Part shown: piece after piece, positions 1-8,622 of the stretch
How positions within the stretch are numbered: the first letter of the stretch is position 1
Layout: each line of letters opens with the position of its first letter
From: Diploptera punctata
Lineage: Eukaryota > Arthropoda > Insecta > Blattodea > Blaberidae
Direction: 5' to 3'
DNA: 64,000 nt
Assembly (NCBI GenBank): GCA_030220185.1
Contig: JASPKZ010004202.1
Span: forward strand, 810,001-874,000
Notes under the pieces: generated by a model
The model's database searches: none
Told to the model about the DNA's origin: nothing
What the model saw: only the letters and a program-made list of their open reading frames with translations
Position numbers and translations under genes: made by a program

Positions 1-450
1 AACTGTGGCACATGTGACAATGTCTATATAGGACAAACTGGTAGACCTTTTATCTCTCGGATAAAGGAACACATGAGAGCATATAACAGAAATTCAGAAA
101 ATTCAAAATATGCTAACCACCGATTCCAATTTAATCATTGTTTCGATCCAAATTTTGAAATTTTACATATTTGTGATAAGGTAAGAAGTTAGATCTTTTG
201 GAGGCTGTAGAAATTAATAAATTTAAAAGTAGTAACAAACTGTTAAATTCTCAACTTGATTTGAATGAATCCCCTTTGTTAAATTAAAAAATTTAAATAA
301 ATATTGTTGTATTGTTGCTTAGATCAGTTGGAACACAATTCATAATTTGTTAACATGTCTGAAGAAGGTACGGTGTACCGAAACAGCTGTCACTGAATTA
401 TATCTTAATAAATATGAAAATCAAATAAAACTACGTTTTATTTTTATTTA
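1..450 (+). mobile_element. Penelope-like element P1, 3' end with GIY-YIG remnant
   Basis: The plus strand at 1-200 translates to a C-x2-C motif followed by NVYIGQTGRPF and RIKEH, the core of the GIY-YIG endonuclease carried at the C-terminus of Penelope-like retroelements. A frame break occurs near 180. The 3' non-coding tail runs to about 450 and matches P1 copies at 7053-7337 (minus), 38929-39540 (plus) and 43100-43300. The 5' part is off the window edge. The copy sits in an intron of the OATP gene. Confidence 0.85.
359..391 (+). ncRNA. Hammerhead ribozyme-like core in P1 tail
   Basis: CTGAAGA (359-365) fits the hammerhead box CUGANGA. It is followed by one unpaired A, a 5-bp stem II (GGTAC/GTACC, loop GGT), then GAAA (380-383), a palindromic stem III (ACAG/CTGU) and C391 at the expected cleavage position. 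Possible stem I pairing is GU/AC next to the core plus ATAATT/AATTAT further out. The extra A before stem II departs from the consensus. Hammerheads are known in Penelope-like elements; activity here is inferred, not shown. Confidence 0.55.
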
Positions 451-786
451 ATTAATTAACTATAAGGTCTCTTTTAATTATTAATGAACTTTTCAGTTGA
501 GTATTATTGTAGTAGATTTAAATTTATCTTATGTCATTATGATATAATCAAAACATGTTCAAGAAACAAATCAACATTAATATTGAGGTATGATGAACAG
601 ACTAAAAATAAAAACTTGAATAAAAGTACCTCAAATGTTACTTCCTAAAATAAACCATTAGAAGAATTTATGCCTAAATGGAGAAAGAAAATTTTCTGTT
701 TAAAGTGAGATGCCCAAAATTAAAGGTGCAACTTATATTCAGGCGAATATAGAGAAAGGAATTTGTATACAATTGAAAAGACATAC
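451..786. other. OATP intron, no recognised feature
   Basis: AT-rich intron sequence between the P1 tail and exon 787-955. I see no open frame or repeat shared with other parts of the window. Confidence 0.5.
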
Positions 787-955
787 GTGCCTGTATTTGT
801 AAGTTTTGGATCAACTGGTTCCTGAATTGTGACTCCTCTTGCCAGATCCACGATGGAGGCAGCCATTTCCTTAACAGCTTGTGAAGGTAGCTGCTTGGGG
901 AACATCCCCACAATTATCGCTAATATGAACATCAGTGTCGATAAAATGGGCCAAC
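787..955 (-). CDS. Oatp: OATP/SLCO transporter, internal exon (TM6 end region)
   Basis: This is the most downstream exon of the transporter visible here. It encodes about 55 residues: GWPILSTLMFILAII, which is the membrane helix following the OATP signature, then MFPKQLP, matching the conserved FFPKxLP at the start of the large cytoplasmic loop in OATPs, then a polar stretch ending near LTNTGTY. The acceptor is TTCCTACAG (ending at 956) and the likely donor is GTATGT (786-781). It enters in phase 1, joining the exon at 2971-3108, and leaves in phase 2. OATPs are about 650-700 residue, 12-helix membrane carriers for amphipathic organic anions, and in insects some import steroid hormone. The remaining half of the protein must lie beyond position 1. 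The family call is firm. The donor choice is slightly less certain than the acceptor. Confidence 0.85.
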
Positions 956-1514
956 CTGTAGGAAGAACAACACTCAGCAACAATGAACCATTTCTATGAC
1001 AACAAAATATCAATAATTAATTTCAGTGATCTTTTGTGTGTCCCTCAGGGGTCCTCATCTAAGGGATATATGGATGGCGACCACAAGGTGCCCAAGCTGA
1101 GCAAAACATTTCTTCCACTTACTTGTGTTTTGCACTCTTTTAACTTTACTATCTAACCTCTCTTGGTTAACTCTTGTTTTTTCGACTCCGACGCTATTAG
1201 GGCATCCGAGGGCTAGGGAGTCTTTCCTTTCTTCTATTTCTTCTTTCCTTTATTTTCTTTTCTTCTCCAGAAAAGCCTGACCAGAGGCTATAAGATGGCA
1301 GCCCCATCACTGGTCTTGCCTTCCTTTGACAGCAACCAATCGAAGGAACTATTATTATGCTTTCAAGTCTTATACGAGAATTTCCCGGAAGGATCAAAAC
1401 GCTGGAGGCAAAATTTTCTATAGGATCGTAACAGGCCTTGGCCTAATACTTGGAAGGAAGAGGAAGAAGATCTTTTATGTGAGATTTTGTAAATTTAAGA
1501 TTTTCCATTGCTGA
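956..1514. other. OATP intron, no recognised feature
   Basis: Intron sequence between the exon at 787-955 and the Q repeat. Short CT-rich stretches occur around 1150-1270. There is no motif I can name. Confidence 0.4.
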
Positions 1515-1631
1515 ACGTTATTATTTTGAAATAGTATATTACAATGTGAGATTGGGAAGTGGTTTTTACAGAAGCGAAGAAATCATTAAAAATCGAGCGA
1601 TAGTGGAAAAATTTGCATTCATTATAAACAA

Positions 1632-2049
1632 GTGGTCGGCCATGGGGGACTAGTGGTTATGCTCCTTGCCTCTGGTCCCAAGGGTCGCGGGTTCAAACCC
1701 GGCCGAGGTCGATGGATTTTTTTTTTTAGGATGGAAAATTCCAAGGAGCAAGTCCTCCGAGAGGGACTTTAAGCCGTGGGTCCCGAGTCTGAAGATTTTC
1801 AGGCTCGTAAAAGATCCTTAAGCCTGAATGAAAAGGCCTCTAAGCAAAATTTACCGAATTTTCCCGTCCTAGTACTACCTTGGTTTCCTAGATGTCAGTA
1901 TAAGGTGGAACACTGACCACGGACCACTCAAATGATATCTATACGAAAACAAGTGTAACTAAATTAGTATGGTTCAAATTCTTCCCTGTAGGGGGAGAGC
2001 GCCTAAACCTATGTTAAGGGAAACATGGGCTTACAAGATTACAAGAAGA
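1632..2049 (+). mobile_element. tRNA-derived SINE1a
   Basis: The head has a tRNA-like A box (GACTAGTGGTTATGC) and B box (GGGTTCAAACCC), followed by T-rich sequence and a body ending in GGGGGAGAGCGCC and a short tail. It is flanked by the 9-bp direct repeat tataaacaa (1623-1631 and 2050-2058), which lies inside repeat Q and marks the target site duplication. A near-identical minus copy is at 24735-25110. Confidence 0.85.
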
Positions 2050-2085
2050 TATAAACAACTGACTAATGTTAACAGTCTGGCCAAT

Positions 2086-2184
2086 TATATTTGAAGAGAA
2101 AAATTTTCACCTAGACCCAGAAAGCCAAAGATCCCGGGTTCGAGTTTCGGTGTAGGCGAAAATTTTTCTCTTCAAATATAATTT
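2086..2184. repeat. Inverted repeat enclosing a tRNA B-box-like motif
   Basis: AATTATATTTGAAGAGAAAA at about 2083-2107 is the inverse of the sequence at about 2162-2186. The intervening ~50 bp contains CCCGGGTTCGAGTTTCGG, resembling a tRNA T-arm/B box. It lies within repeat Q. It could be a small fold-back SINE or MITE; the class is unresolved. Confidence 0.5.
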
Positions 2185-2445
2185 ATCTTTCAGTGAGAAA
2201 TGTTAAATCAATAATAAAAACATCATAGGCTGGCCAATGTTTATATGGTAAATGCCAAAAATAATTCAGTTGAAACTACAGCAGGCTGCAACACCAATCA
2301 GGGATAAAATGGCAACAAGTACATATTTATTGTTTTATAATGTTTCAAATAAAGTTCAGTTCATTTTAAATGCGTGATTTGTTTAGTATAATGTATATTA
2401 ACACTATCTTTTGGATATAGTTTTGTATATATATCGTACGTAGCC

Positions 2446-2580
2446 AGTGAGTAAGTAAGTAAATAAGCAAGTAAGAAGATATTGAGGTTGTTCTTGTGAA
2501 AATATTTTTTTTTAATTTTTACAGACCTTCACCGACCCAATCTACCAGACAACACCAAAAATACCTATGACAAAAATTAA
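2446..2580 (+). repeat. LINE tail fused to satellite-like fragment
   Basis: GCCAGTGAGTAAGTAAGTAA is the 3' end of LINE LA. It is followed by ATTGAGGTTGTT...CTTCACCGA, which matches one monomer of the 49.7-55.3 kb satellite over about 90 bp, with substitutions. Confidence 0.6.
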
Positions 2581-2609
2581 TATATATAAATATATGTGTG
2601 TGTGTGTCC

Positions 2610-2860
2610 ATTAATGCTCTAACTCACTGGCACTATTTTACCTGTAGGTTTATGTCTGCAAAGACATAAGCTCCCCATACATCCCTATCCTGAGCTAATG
2701 TTTTCCAATTATCTCCTGTATAATGAACTTCCCTCAAATCATGGATAATATTATTCTCCCATCTCAGTTTTGGTCTACCAACTGGGCGTTTTTGCCACAT
2801 GTCCTGCCCATCGCAGTCTATGAGACTTAACTGTTCTTATTATATAATATAGTAAAGTTT
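2610..2860 (-). mobile_element. LINE LA, 3' end fragment
   Basis: The minus strand matches the C-terminal LA coding end and its 3' terminus, as in 26623-27455 (for example the region coding for YTGDNW and LRRMGRTC-like peptides). It is truncated and internally deleted, and lies in an OATP intron. Confidence 0.75.
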
Positions 2861-2970
2861 CATATTCCTTTGCAGAAGATTTGATGATATGTTCGTCTCT
2901 AACATCTAAATTCTGATTCATTTAATGGTTATTACATAAGATTGGGTTTTCTTGTAGAAATATAATTTAC

Positions 2971-3108
2971 CTAACCACCACGCTCCAATCCATTGAGAGC
3001 TGTCAGGGTCGGGTTCTTGTTCCAGAGGACCTGCGTAAACAGACATGCAACGCCATGCAAGTGTCATGCCCAGTTGTGGTCCCAAGTATCTCAATGCAAT
3101 CACCTGCC
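2971..3108 (-). CDS. Oatp: OATP/SLCO transporter, exon with GAWWLG signature
   Basis: This 138-nt exon encodes about 46 residues: QVIALRYLGPQLGMTLAW, which is the helix 5 region with the conserved LGP-xLG, then SVYAGPLEQEPDPD, and then SSQWIGAWWLG. The last block is the family signature W-(I/V)-GAWW-x-G found at the end of extracellular loop 3. The charged D and R of the usual D-x-R-W pattern are S and Q here, a modest departure. The acceptor is TGTTTTCAG (ending 3109) and the donor is GTAAAT (2970-2965). It enters and leaves in phase 1, matching both neighbours (6193-6387 upstream, 787-955 downstream). This is the strongest single piece of evidence that the gene is an OATP. Confidence 0.93.
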
Positions 3109-3152
3109 CTGAAAACAAACATAAAATTTCATTAAGGTAGAATATTTTTTAT

Positions 3153-3483
3153 GGGGCACGCCGTAGCGTAGTGGTTAAAGCACTGAGCTACAAGCCGGAG
3201 GGTCGAGGGTGTTTCTTCAAGTCCCGTTGGGGTCCGGATTTTTAAACTGACCACAAAACCCTTGGCGCCGGCACTATGGCAATGGGTTCGACTAAGACTC
3301 ATAACGCGAAATGAGTACAAGACGCTTGTTCTGGGGGGTTATTAAAGGCGTGCCCCGTTCACGCAGGGCTGACAACCCGGCTTGGAATAAAAGTGACGAT
3401 TGTTCTAGAGAAAAAGTGGGAGCCTTAACCTCCTACTACCCCAAGGGCCTCCGGGTCTGTTGTGGGATCACTTTACTTTACTT
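3153..3483 (+). mobile_element. tRNA-derived SINE2, full-length with 15-bp target duplication
   Basis: Begins GGGGCACGCCGTAGCGTAG with tRNA-like A box (TAGCGTAGTGGTTAAAGC) and a B-box-like GGGTCGAGGGTG, and ends in TTTACTTTACT. It is flanked by tagaatattttttat (3138-3152 and 3484-3498), a perfect 15-bp direct repeat. Other copies: 20745-21060 (+), 22003-22215 (-) and 23962-24121 (-). Confidence 0.9.
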
Positions 3484-3533
3484 TAGAATATTTTTTATCA
3501 CTCACCTCATATTGTTCTTCTTATTTGATTATA

Positions 3534-3570
3534 AACTAGTTTTGGAACATAGTTTCTGTTCCATCCTCAG
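3534..3570 (-). ncRNA. Degenerate hammerhead ribozyme-like core in P2 tail
   Basis: Minus strand: CTGAGGA (3570-3564), unpaired T, stem II GGAAC/GTTCC with a 9-nt loop, then AAAA where GAAA is expected (G12 changed to A), then palindromic ACTAGT as stem III and T at the cleavage position. The architecture equals that of P1, but the lost G12 predicts little or no activity. Confidence 0.4.
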
Positions 3571-3658
3571 TATCGTCACGACCGTTGTTCTGTTGTCTTG
3601 AAGAGCTGTCCTTCTCTCCTTCCATTGGCTGACTGAAAAACCTCGAAACCAGGTCATT

Positions 3659-4123
3659 CTAACCGGGAATTTCAAAGTTCATTAATTTCTTCTTTTCGCT
3701 CTTTTGAATGTAGATCTTTTCCCAAACAGTAAGTTCTTTTGGTTTTTCTATTTGTTTTAATAATTTAGCTTCTTTCTCAATAAGATGTTTTTCAGACCAT
3801 GCATGGGCAGCCACTGCAGATTTTTCTACTTCCCCTTTCTTGACATTCCTGAGATGTTCTTTCACTCTAGTTTTCAAATTTCTCTTAGTTTTTCCTATGT
3901 AGAATTTCTCACATTCTTCACATTTAATTTGATAAATCCCTGATTTGTTTTCTTCTTTAATTTTCTCATTCTTATTAGGTCTAAACAGTCGACTGATGCT
4001 GTAGTCATTTTTGGGTGCTAACCTTATGTTGAAATCTTTAAAAATTTTTTGAAACTTGTGGTGTTTTAATGAATGATATGTGAATTTTCTAAATTTTAGA
4101 AAAAAATTCATTTTAAACTCCAC
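3659..4123 (-). pseudogene. PLE C-terminal GIY-YIG endonuclease fragment
   Basis: An uninterrupted 154-residue frame. Residues about 60-90 read SGIYQIKCEECEKFYIGKT, containing the GIY and YIG motifs with an intervening C-x2-C pair. The motif RNLKTRVKEHL follows with the conserved Arg and EH, then AAHAWSEKH. This is the EN domain that in Penelope-like retroelements follows the reverse transcriptase and nicks target DNA. The reverse transcriptase itself is absent, so this is a 5'-truncated insertion; the first Met is internal, not a native start. It is intact from GIY to the stop and could still fold, but is not expected to be an independent gene. Confidence 0.85.
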
Positions 4124-4340
4124 AATTACACAACCCTGAGAAGCAATACCATATATATATACAACTTATAGCATAAGTATACAATGGATTCGTGTCATCA
4201 GCTATGGCTGGATACAAGTAATGAAGAACGAAATTTAATTAAATTTACAGTGGGAGGAAACACTATCAGGTATTTACATTAATAAATGAGTTGGAGAAAT
4301 GTTTTAACATCTCACCTCACAAAGTTGTGTGTCTTCACGA

Positions 4341-4378
4341 TACCGGTTTCATAAGTTTAGTATTACTTCCATCTTCAG
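4341..4378 (-). ncRNA. Hammerhead ribozyme-like core, P3 left copy
   Basis: Minus strand: CTGAAGA (4378-4372), unpaired T, imperfect stem II (GGAAGTA with AACTTAT), GAAA (4350-4347), palindromic stem III ACCGGT, then A at the cleavage position. Box 1 and box 2 are intact. Stem II has about two mismatches. Confidence 0.5.
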
Positions 4379-4500
4379 TCAAATTCCAACTGTTGAAATT
4401 TCATCGTTAACATCATCTTCTGAACTGCCATCTGGTGTAGATTTTATGAACTTGGAGATTAAATTATTCTCGTTGGGGATATCGAAATTCATTGTTTTAT

Positions 4501-5613
4501 TGTTTATTTTTTATTATTTCACTCACCTCATACTTCATAATTCATAGCAGACCCTGGGTTTCTTCACGTAATTTGTGACATTGTCAATGCTGCGTCACGT
4601 TCACAACTGACGTCCAACGGCCTTCTATCCTGCAGACTGACCTCCGCGCCATCTGGTGGCCGACCGAAGAATTTCCAAATCAGTCCTCTTTCTTTATAAC
4701 CGGGTATTTCAAAATTCATAGTTGTATTTTCATTCTTGCATATGTAAATTTTTTCCCAAATGTGAGTTCCTTCGGTTTTTCCAATTGTTTAAGTAATTTT
4801 GTTTTGGTTTCTATTCTATGTTTTTCTGACCAGGCATGTGCAGCTATTGCAGATTTTTCGGTTTCTCCATTTTTAACATTTCTGAGGTGTTCTTTTAATC
4901 TTGTATTTAGATTCCTTTTTGTTTTTCCTATGTATATCTTTTCACAATCTTTACAATTAATTTGATAAATTCCCGATTTTTTGCAGTCTTCAATTTTTTC
5001 ATTTTTGTTGGTTTTTATTAAATCGAAAAATGATTACAGCTTAGGTAATTTAATAAAAACCAACAAAAATGAAAAAATTGAAGACTGCAAAAAATCGGGA
5101 ATTTATCAAATTAATTGTAAAGATTGTGAAAAGATATACATAGGAAAACAAAAGGAATCTAAATACAAGATTAAAAGAACACCTCGGAAATGTGAAAAAT
5201 GGAGAAACCGAAAAATCTGCAATAGCTGCACATGCCTGGTCAGAAAAACATAGAATAGAAACCAAAACAAAATTACTTAAACAATTGGAAAAACCGAAGG
5301 AATTCACAATTTGGGAAAAATTTACATATGCAAGAATGAAAATACAACTATGAATTTTGAAATACCCGGTTATAAAGAAAGAGGACTGATTTGGAAATTC
5401 TTCGGTCGGCCACCAGATGGCGCGGAGGTCAGTCTGCAGGATAGAAGGCCGTTGGACGTCAGTTGTGAACGTGACGCAGCATTGACAATGTCACAAATTA
5501 CGTGAAGAAACCCAGGGTCTGCTATGAATTATGAAGTATGAGGTGAGTGAAATAATAAAAAATAAACAATATTAAAGAACCTCATAGTGTTATTTCCTAT
5601 CTACATAACTTAA
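4501..5613. mobile_element. Palindromic PLE P4 insertion with 12-bp target duplication
   Basis: Two P4 copies meet head to head: arms at about 4501-5018 (minus copy) and 5050-5570 (plus copy), separated by about 30 bp. Each arm encodes an endonuclease fragment containing SGIYQINCKDCEKIYIGK; the plus arm is frameshifted just after YIGK. The whole block is flanked by tcattgttttat at 4489-4500 and 5614-5625, and joining the flanks restores the sequence of P3. The arms are highly similar, suggesting a recent fold-back insertion. Confidence 0.85.
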
Positions 5614-6075
5614 TCATTGTTTTATATTTATTCTTCTGAATGTATATCTTTTCCCAAATTGTTAATTCCAAAGATTTCTCCAAATGTTTCAAAAGTTTAG
5701 TGTCTTTTCTGATTTTATGATATTCTAGCAAACTATGATCTGCAATTGCAGATTTTTCAATTTCACTATTTTTAATATTTCTAAGGTATTATTTGGTACC
5801 ATATTAAAAATGGTGAAATTGAAAAATCTGCAATTGCAGGTCATAGTTTGCTAGAAAATCATAAAATCGGAAAAGACACTAAACTTTTGAAACATTTGGA
5901 GAAATCTTTAGAATTAACAATTTGGGAAAAGATATACATTCAGAAAAATAAATATAAAGTAATGAATTTCGATATCCTCGACGAGAATAATTTAATCTCC
6001 AAGTTCATAAAATCTACATCAGATGGCAGTTCAGAAGATGATGTTAACGACGAAATTTCAACAGTTGGAATTTGA

Positions 6076-6116
6076 CTGAAGATGGAAGTAATACTATACT
6101 TTTGAAACCGGAATCG
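6076..6116 (+). ncRNA. Hammerhead ribozyme-like core, P3 right copy
   Basis: CTGAAGA (6076-6082), unpaired T, a 7-bp stem II (GGAAGTA/TACTTTT with two G-U pairs, 6-nt loop), GAAA (6104-6107) and ACCGGA, where the left copy has the palindrome ACCGGT. The change of U16.1 to A breaks the A-U pair next to the cleavage site, so this copy is probably inactive. Confidence 0.45.
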
Positions 6117-6192
6117 TGAAGACACACAACTTTGTGAGGTGAGATGTTAAAACATTTTCTCCAATTCATGTATTAATGAAGAATGAACTTAC

Positions 6193-6387
6193 CAATGAAT
6201 GCAGGACTAGTTTTCTTGGTGACATTGTCATCAATATATGCAATACCATGAGAAAGCAATGCAATGCCTCCAAAACCTGCTCCAAACTGTATTAGGAACA
6301 TGAGGGTAAGTGTGAAGTAACAGGTGTCAGGTTCTGGTTGTGGCGACCTCGTGCTGTCTACATGACACACAGCTTCCTGGATCCTAT
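6193..6387 (-). CDS. Oatp: OATP/SLCO transporter, internal exon (loop 2 to TM4 region)
   Basis: A 195-nt exon encoding about 65 residues. It begins RIQEAVCHVDSTRS with a polar extracellular segment containing two cysteines, passes through a hydrophobic helix (TLTLMFLIQFGAGFGG) and ends in GIAYIDDNVTKKTSPAFIG. The block (G-x-x-YIDDN-V, then S-P-x-(Y/F)-IG) is diagnostic of OATPs at the loop following helix 4. The acceptor is TTGTTTCAG (ending 6388) and the donor GTAAGT (6192-6187). Entry and exit are phase 1, joining 8623-8808 and 2971-3108 without breaking the frame. A PLE fold-back begins only about 9-14 bp into the downstream intron. Confidence 0.93.
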
Positions 6388-6640
6388 CTGAAACAAAAAG
6401 AAACACTTGTATACTTTAATATTGGGAATTTTTACATTATGAGGTTTTCTTAATAAGAATTAAATGAATTGTGAATATTGCACTTAATGTAACAGATTTT
6501 GAGTATTGTACAGATAGCTCACTTATATGGTTTTGGTGAAGACATAATAAAGAAGAAATTCAAGAAATTTAAACAGCAAAAAAGGTTACATGAATACACC
6601 ATTCTGCAACATAATTCCAAGAAAGATGAAATATTCAAGA
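6388..6640. other. OATP intron, no recognised feature
   Basis: Intron sequence upstream of exon 6193-6387. It includes a short open stretch starting at 6499 with no family resemblance. Confidence 0.4.
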
Positions 6641-7052
6641 AATTTATTTCTTCTTCTTCTTTAGCAAGCAACTACAACCTCATTGAAGTTTTGGCCTCCT
6701 CAACAATTTTTCTCCACCTAGATCTATCCTGGATACAGACTGGCCAATTTCCAATTTTCATTTCTAATATATCTTTTATAACATTATCCTGCCATGTGTT
6801 TTTTAGGCTTCCAGCTGTTCTGGTGCATATTGGTTTCCATTTCTATATTCTTCTTACAAGCTTGTCTTCCTGCATTCTATTTATATGTCCAAAACAGCGC
6901 AGTCTTTGATCTTTAATGTGTTTTATTATATTTTTATTTCGTATTAGATTATTTAATTCAGAGTTCATTTGTATATGCCATGCACCATCGCTTTCTCTAA
7001 TTGGTCCAAAAATTCTCCGTAAGATCTTCCTTTCAAAGATTAATAGTTTTTA

Positions 7053-7337
7053 TTAATTAAATAAAAATAAAATGTAGTTTTATTTGATTTTCATATTGAT
7101 TATATAATTCAGTGACAGCTGTTTCGGTACACTGTACCTTCTTCAGACATGTTAACAAATTATGAATTGTGTTCCAACTGATCTAAGCAACAATACAACA
7201 ATATTTATTTAAATTTTTAAATTTAACAAAGGGGATTCATTCAAATCAAGTTGAGAATTTAACAGTTTTTTACTACTTTTAAATTTATTAATTTCAACAG
7301 CCTCCAAAAGATCTAACTTCTTACCCTTATCACAAAT
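7053..7337 (-). mobile_element. PLE P1 insertion with 13-bp target duplication
   Basis: A 285-bp minus-strand P1 3' end inserted in LINE LB, flanked by attaatagttttt at 7040-7052 and 7338-7350. It is strongly 5'-truncated and ends just inside the endonuclease coding end. The clean duplication defines the 3' terminus of family P1 (near ATTTAATTAAT). Confidence 0.9.
7114..7146 (-). ncRNA. Hammerhead ribozyme-like core in P1 insertion
   Basis: Minus strand: CTGAAGA (7146-7140), unpaired A, stem II GGTAC/GTACC with loop AGT, GAAA (7125-7122), stem III ACAG/CTGU, C at 7114. All core bases match the copy at 359-391; the stem II loop differs by one base. Confidence 0.55.
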
Positions 7338-7616
7338 ATTAATAGTTTTTGTTTATCCGACTCATTAAGTACCCACAGCCATAGGTTACAATCGGTCTTA
7401 TTACTGTATTATACAGTTTAACTTTAGTTAATCTGGAGACTAGTTTACTTTTGAATAGTATTCTATTTGCATAGTAACTTTATTGCCCAAAGAAATTCTT
7501 TCACTAATTTCTACCTCTATATAGTTTTTTCCATTTACAGTTGAACCAAGATATTTATATGATTTTACTTCTTCTATATTTGTTGAATAACCCGTAATGT
7601 TGATTATGATATATAG

Positions 7617-8617
7617 TTTGATGTGTTTCATTATTTCTCCACTTGGGTGCACTCTTACAATATTGCGATCTTATTTGGCAATAAATAATATGATCAAGCA
7701 GCAGTGAATGAACTTAACCTCACATTTCTGATTTGTTTTCAAACATCGCCGTTTACATTAAATATATAAATATTTTAAAACAACTATAGTTAAACAATGA
7801 TTTGTGAGTAAACTTAAAAAGGAGGAGCTTTCTTTAATATGGTAATTATAACACTGATAAATTCGTGAAACACGACTCTGATTGGTTGTAAAACAGAAAT
7901 CATTGAAATGTGATTGGTCATTGAGTCCCATTTGAGGCATGAGTCAAATAGTCATAAGTAATGCCACGAGTGATTTCCAAATTTATCTAGAGAATTTGGG
8001 AAATCAAGAGTGGCATTTGTTAGGACTATTTAACGAATAAAATTAATCTGAACAGGTCTGACCATTATTTTGCAGTGACTGAGCCAGTGAGAAATATGGC
8101 TACCAGATTGTATATATAGTGCATGAATGTCAACACATGCCGCATGCGGGAGTTAATATAAAAACATTTGTAGCAATTGATTATACCACCAAAAAAAGAA
8201 ACCACTGTTTGCACTTTCTTAAATGTATTTTTTCCCAGGTAACAGTCCAGAAAAATATAATTGTCATATTTACATCATACGACATCAGAAATGAATTAAT
8301 ATACAGTTTGATGTGTTTCATTCTTCCTCCACTAGAGAGCATTCTTACAATATTGCGTTCCTTTGGCTATAAATAGTATGATCTGGTTGCAGTGATAAAC
8401 AAAAGAAGCAGATGAAGCGTACCTATCGTTTCTCATTTGTTTTCAAACATCGCCATTTACATTAAATATATAAATATTTTAAAATAACTATAGTTAAATA
8501 ATGATTTGTGAGTAAACAGCTTAATTTTATTCGTTAAATAGTCCTAACAAATGCCACTTTTGATGTCCAAATTCTCTAGATAAATTGGAAATCACTCATG
8601 GCATTACTTATGATAAA
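7617..8617. mobile_element. MITE-like inverted-repeat cluster
   Basis: Contains inverted repeats of about 95 bp, 7951-8047 and 8519-8613, beginning TCATAAGTAATGCCAC. It also contains a block (GTTTGATGTGTTTCATT to GTGAGTAAAC) present twice in direct orientation at 7617-7800 and 8308-8515. A related copy is at 13310-14056. There is no transposase. The right end lies about 5-9 bp inside the intron from the donor of OATP exon 8623-8808. Exact termini and target duplication are not clear. Confidence 0.65.
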
Positions 8618-8622
8618 CTTAC

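Larger units (their letters stand above)
1515..2445 (+). repeat. Interspersed repeat Q, interrupted copy
   Basis: Matches 8880-9265 plus 9826-10075 (plus strand) and 61177-61625 plus 59600-59730 (minus strand). Shared markers are a TGGGAAGTGGTTTTTACAGA start, TTCATTATAAACAACTGAC and TTTCAAATAAAGTTCAGTTC. This copy is split by a SINE at 1632-2049 and carries the small B-box hairpin at 2086-2184. No coding potential is visible, and the class is unknown. Confidence 0.7.
3484..4180 (-). mobile_element. Penelope-like element P2, 3' part
   Basis: On the minus strand this holds the end of the PLE coding region (3659-4123), then a non-coding tail ending in GAGGTGAGTG, a terminal motif also seen in families P3, P4 and P5. 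The 5' limit is uncertain. SINE2 at 3153-3483 is inserted in its 3' end. It lies in the OATP intron upstream of exon 2971-3108. Confidence 0.75.
4277..6178. mobile_element. Head-to-head fold-back pair of PLE P3, split by P4
   Basis: A P3 copy on the minus strand (4277-4488 continuing at 5626-5797) is followed directly by a plus-strand P3 copy (about 5798-6178), making a large inverted repeat. The left copy is interrupted by a P4 insertion (4501-5613). The plus copy encodes the endonuclease C-terminus from 5848 (LLKHLEKSLELTIWEKIYIQ) through a stop after ISTVGI. Both ends carry GAGGTGAGATG. The right end is about 9-14 bp from the splice donor of OATP exon 6193-6387. Confidence 0.8.
6640..7617 (-). 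mobile_element. LINE LB, 3' half, split by P1
   Basis: The minus strand encodes the C-terminal region of a non-LTR reverse transcriptase: VKSYKYLGSTV (7530s), then PIVTYGCGY, then, after the interruption, IFERKILRRIFGP and LRCFGHINRMQ. The segments at 7351-7617 and 6640-7039 are contiguous once the P1 insertion and one target repeat are removed. Several stops are present, so this is a dead copy. Confidence 0.8.

Noticed and set aside
4981..5253. Independent GIY-YIG gene
   Set aside because: It is the frameshifted endonuclease tail of a truncated Penelope-like element with target duplications, not a host gene.
4501..5613. Hammerhead motif in family P4
   Set aside because: The equivalent region (about 5455-5510) has GTGAC/GTCAC pairing but neither CUGANGA nor GAAA in place, so I do not call it.
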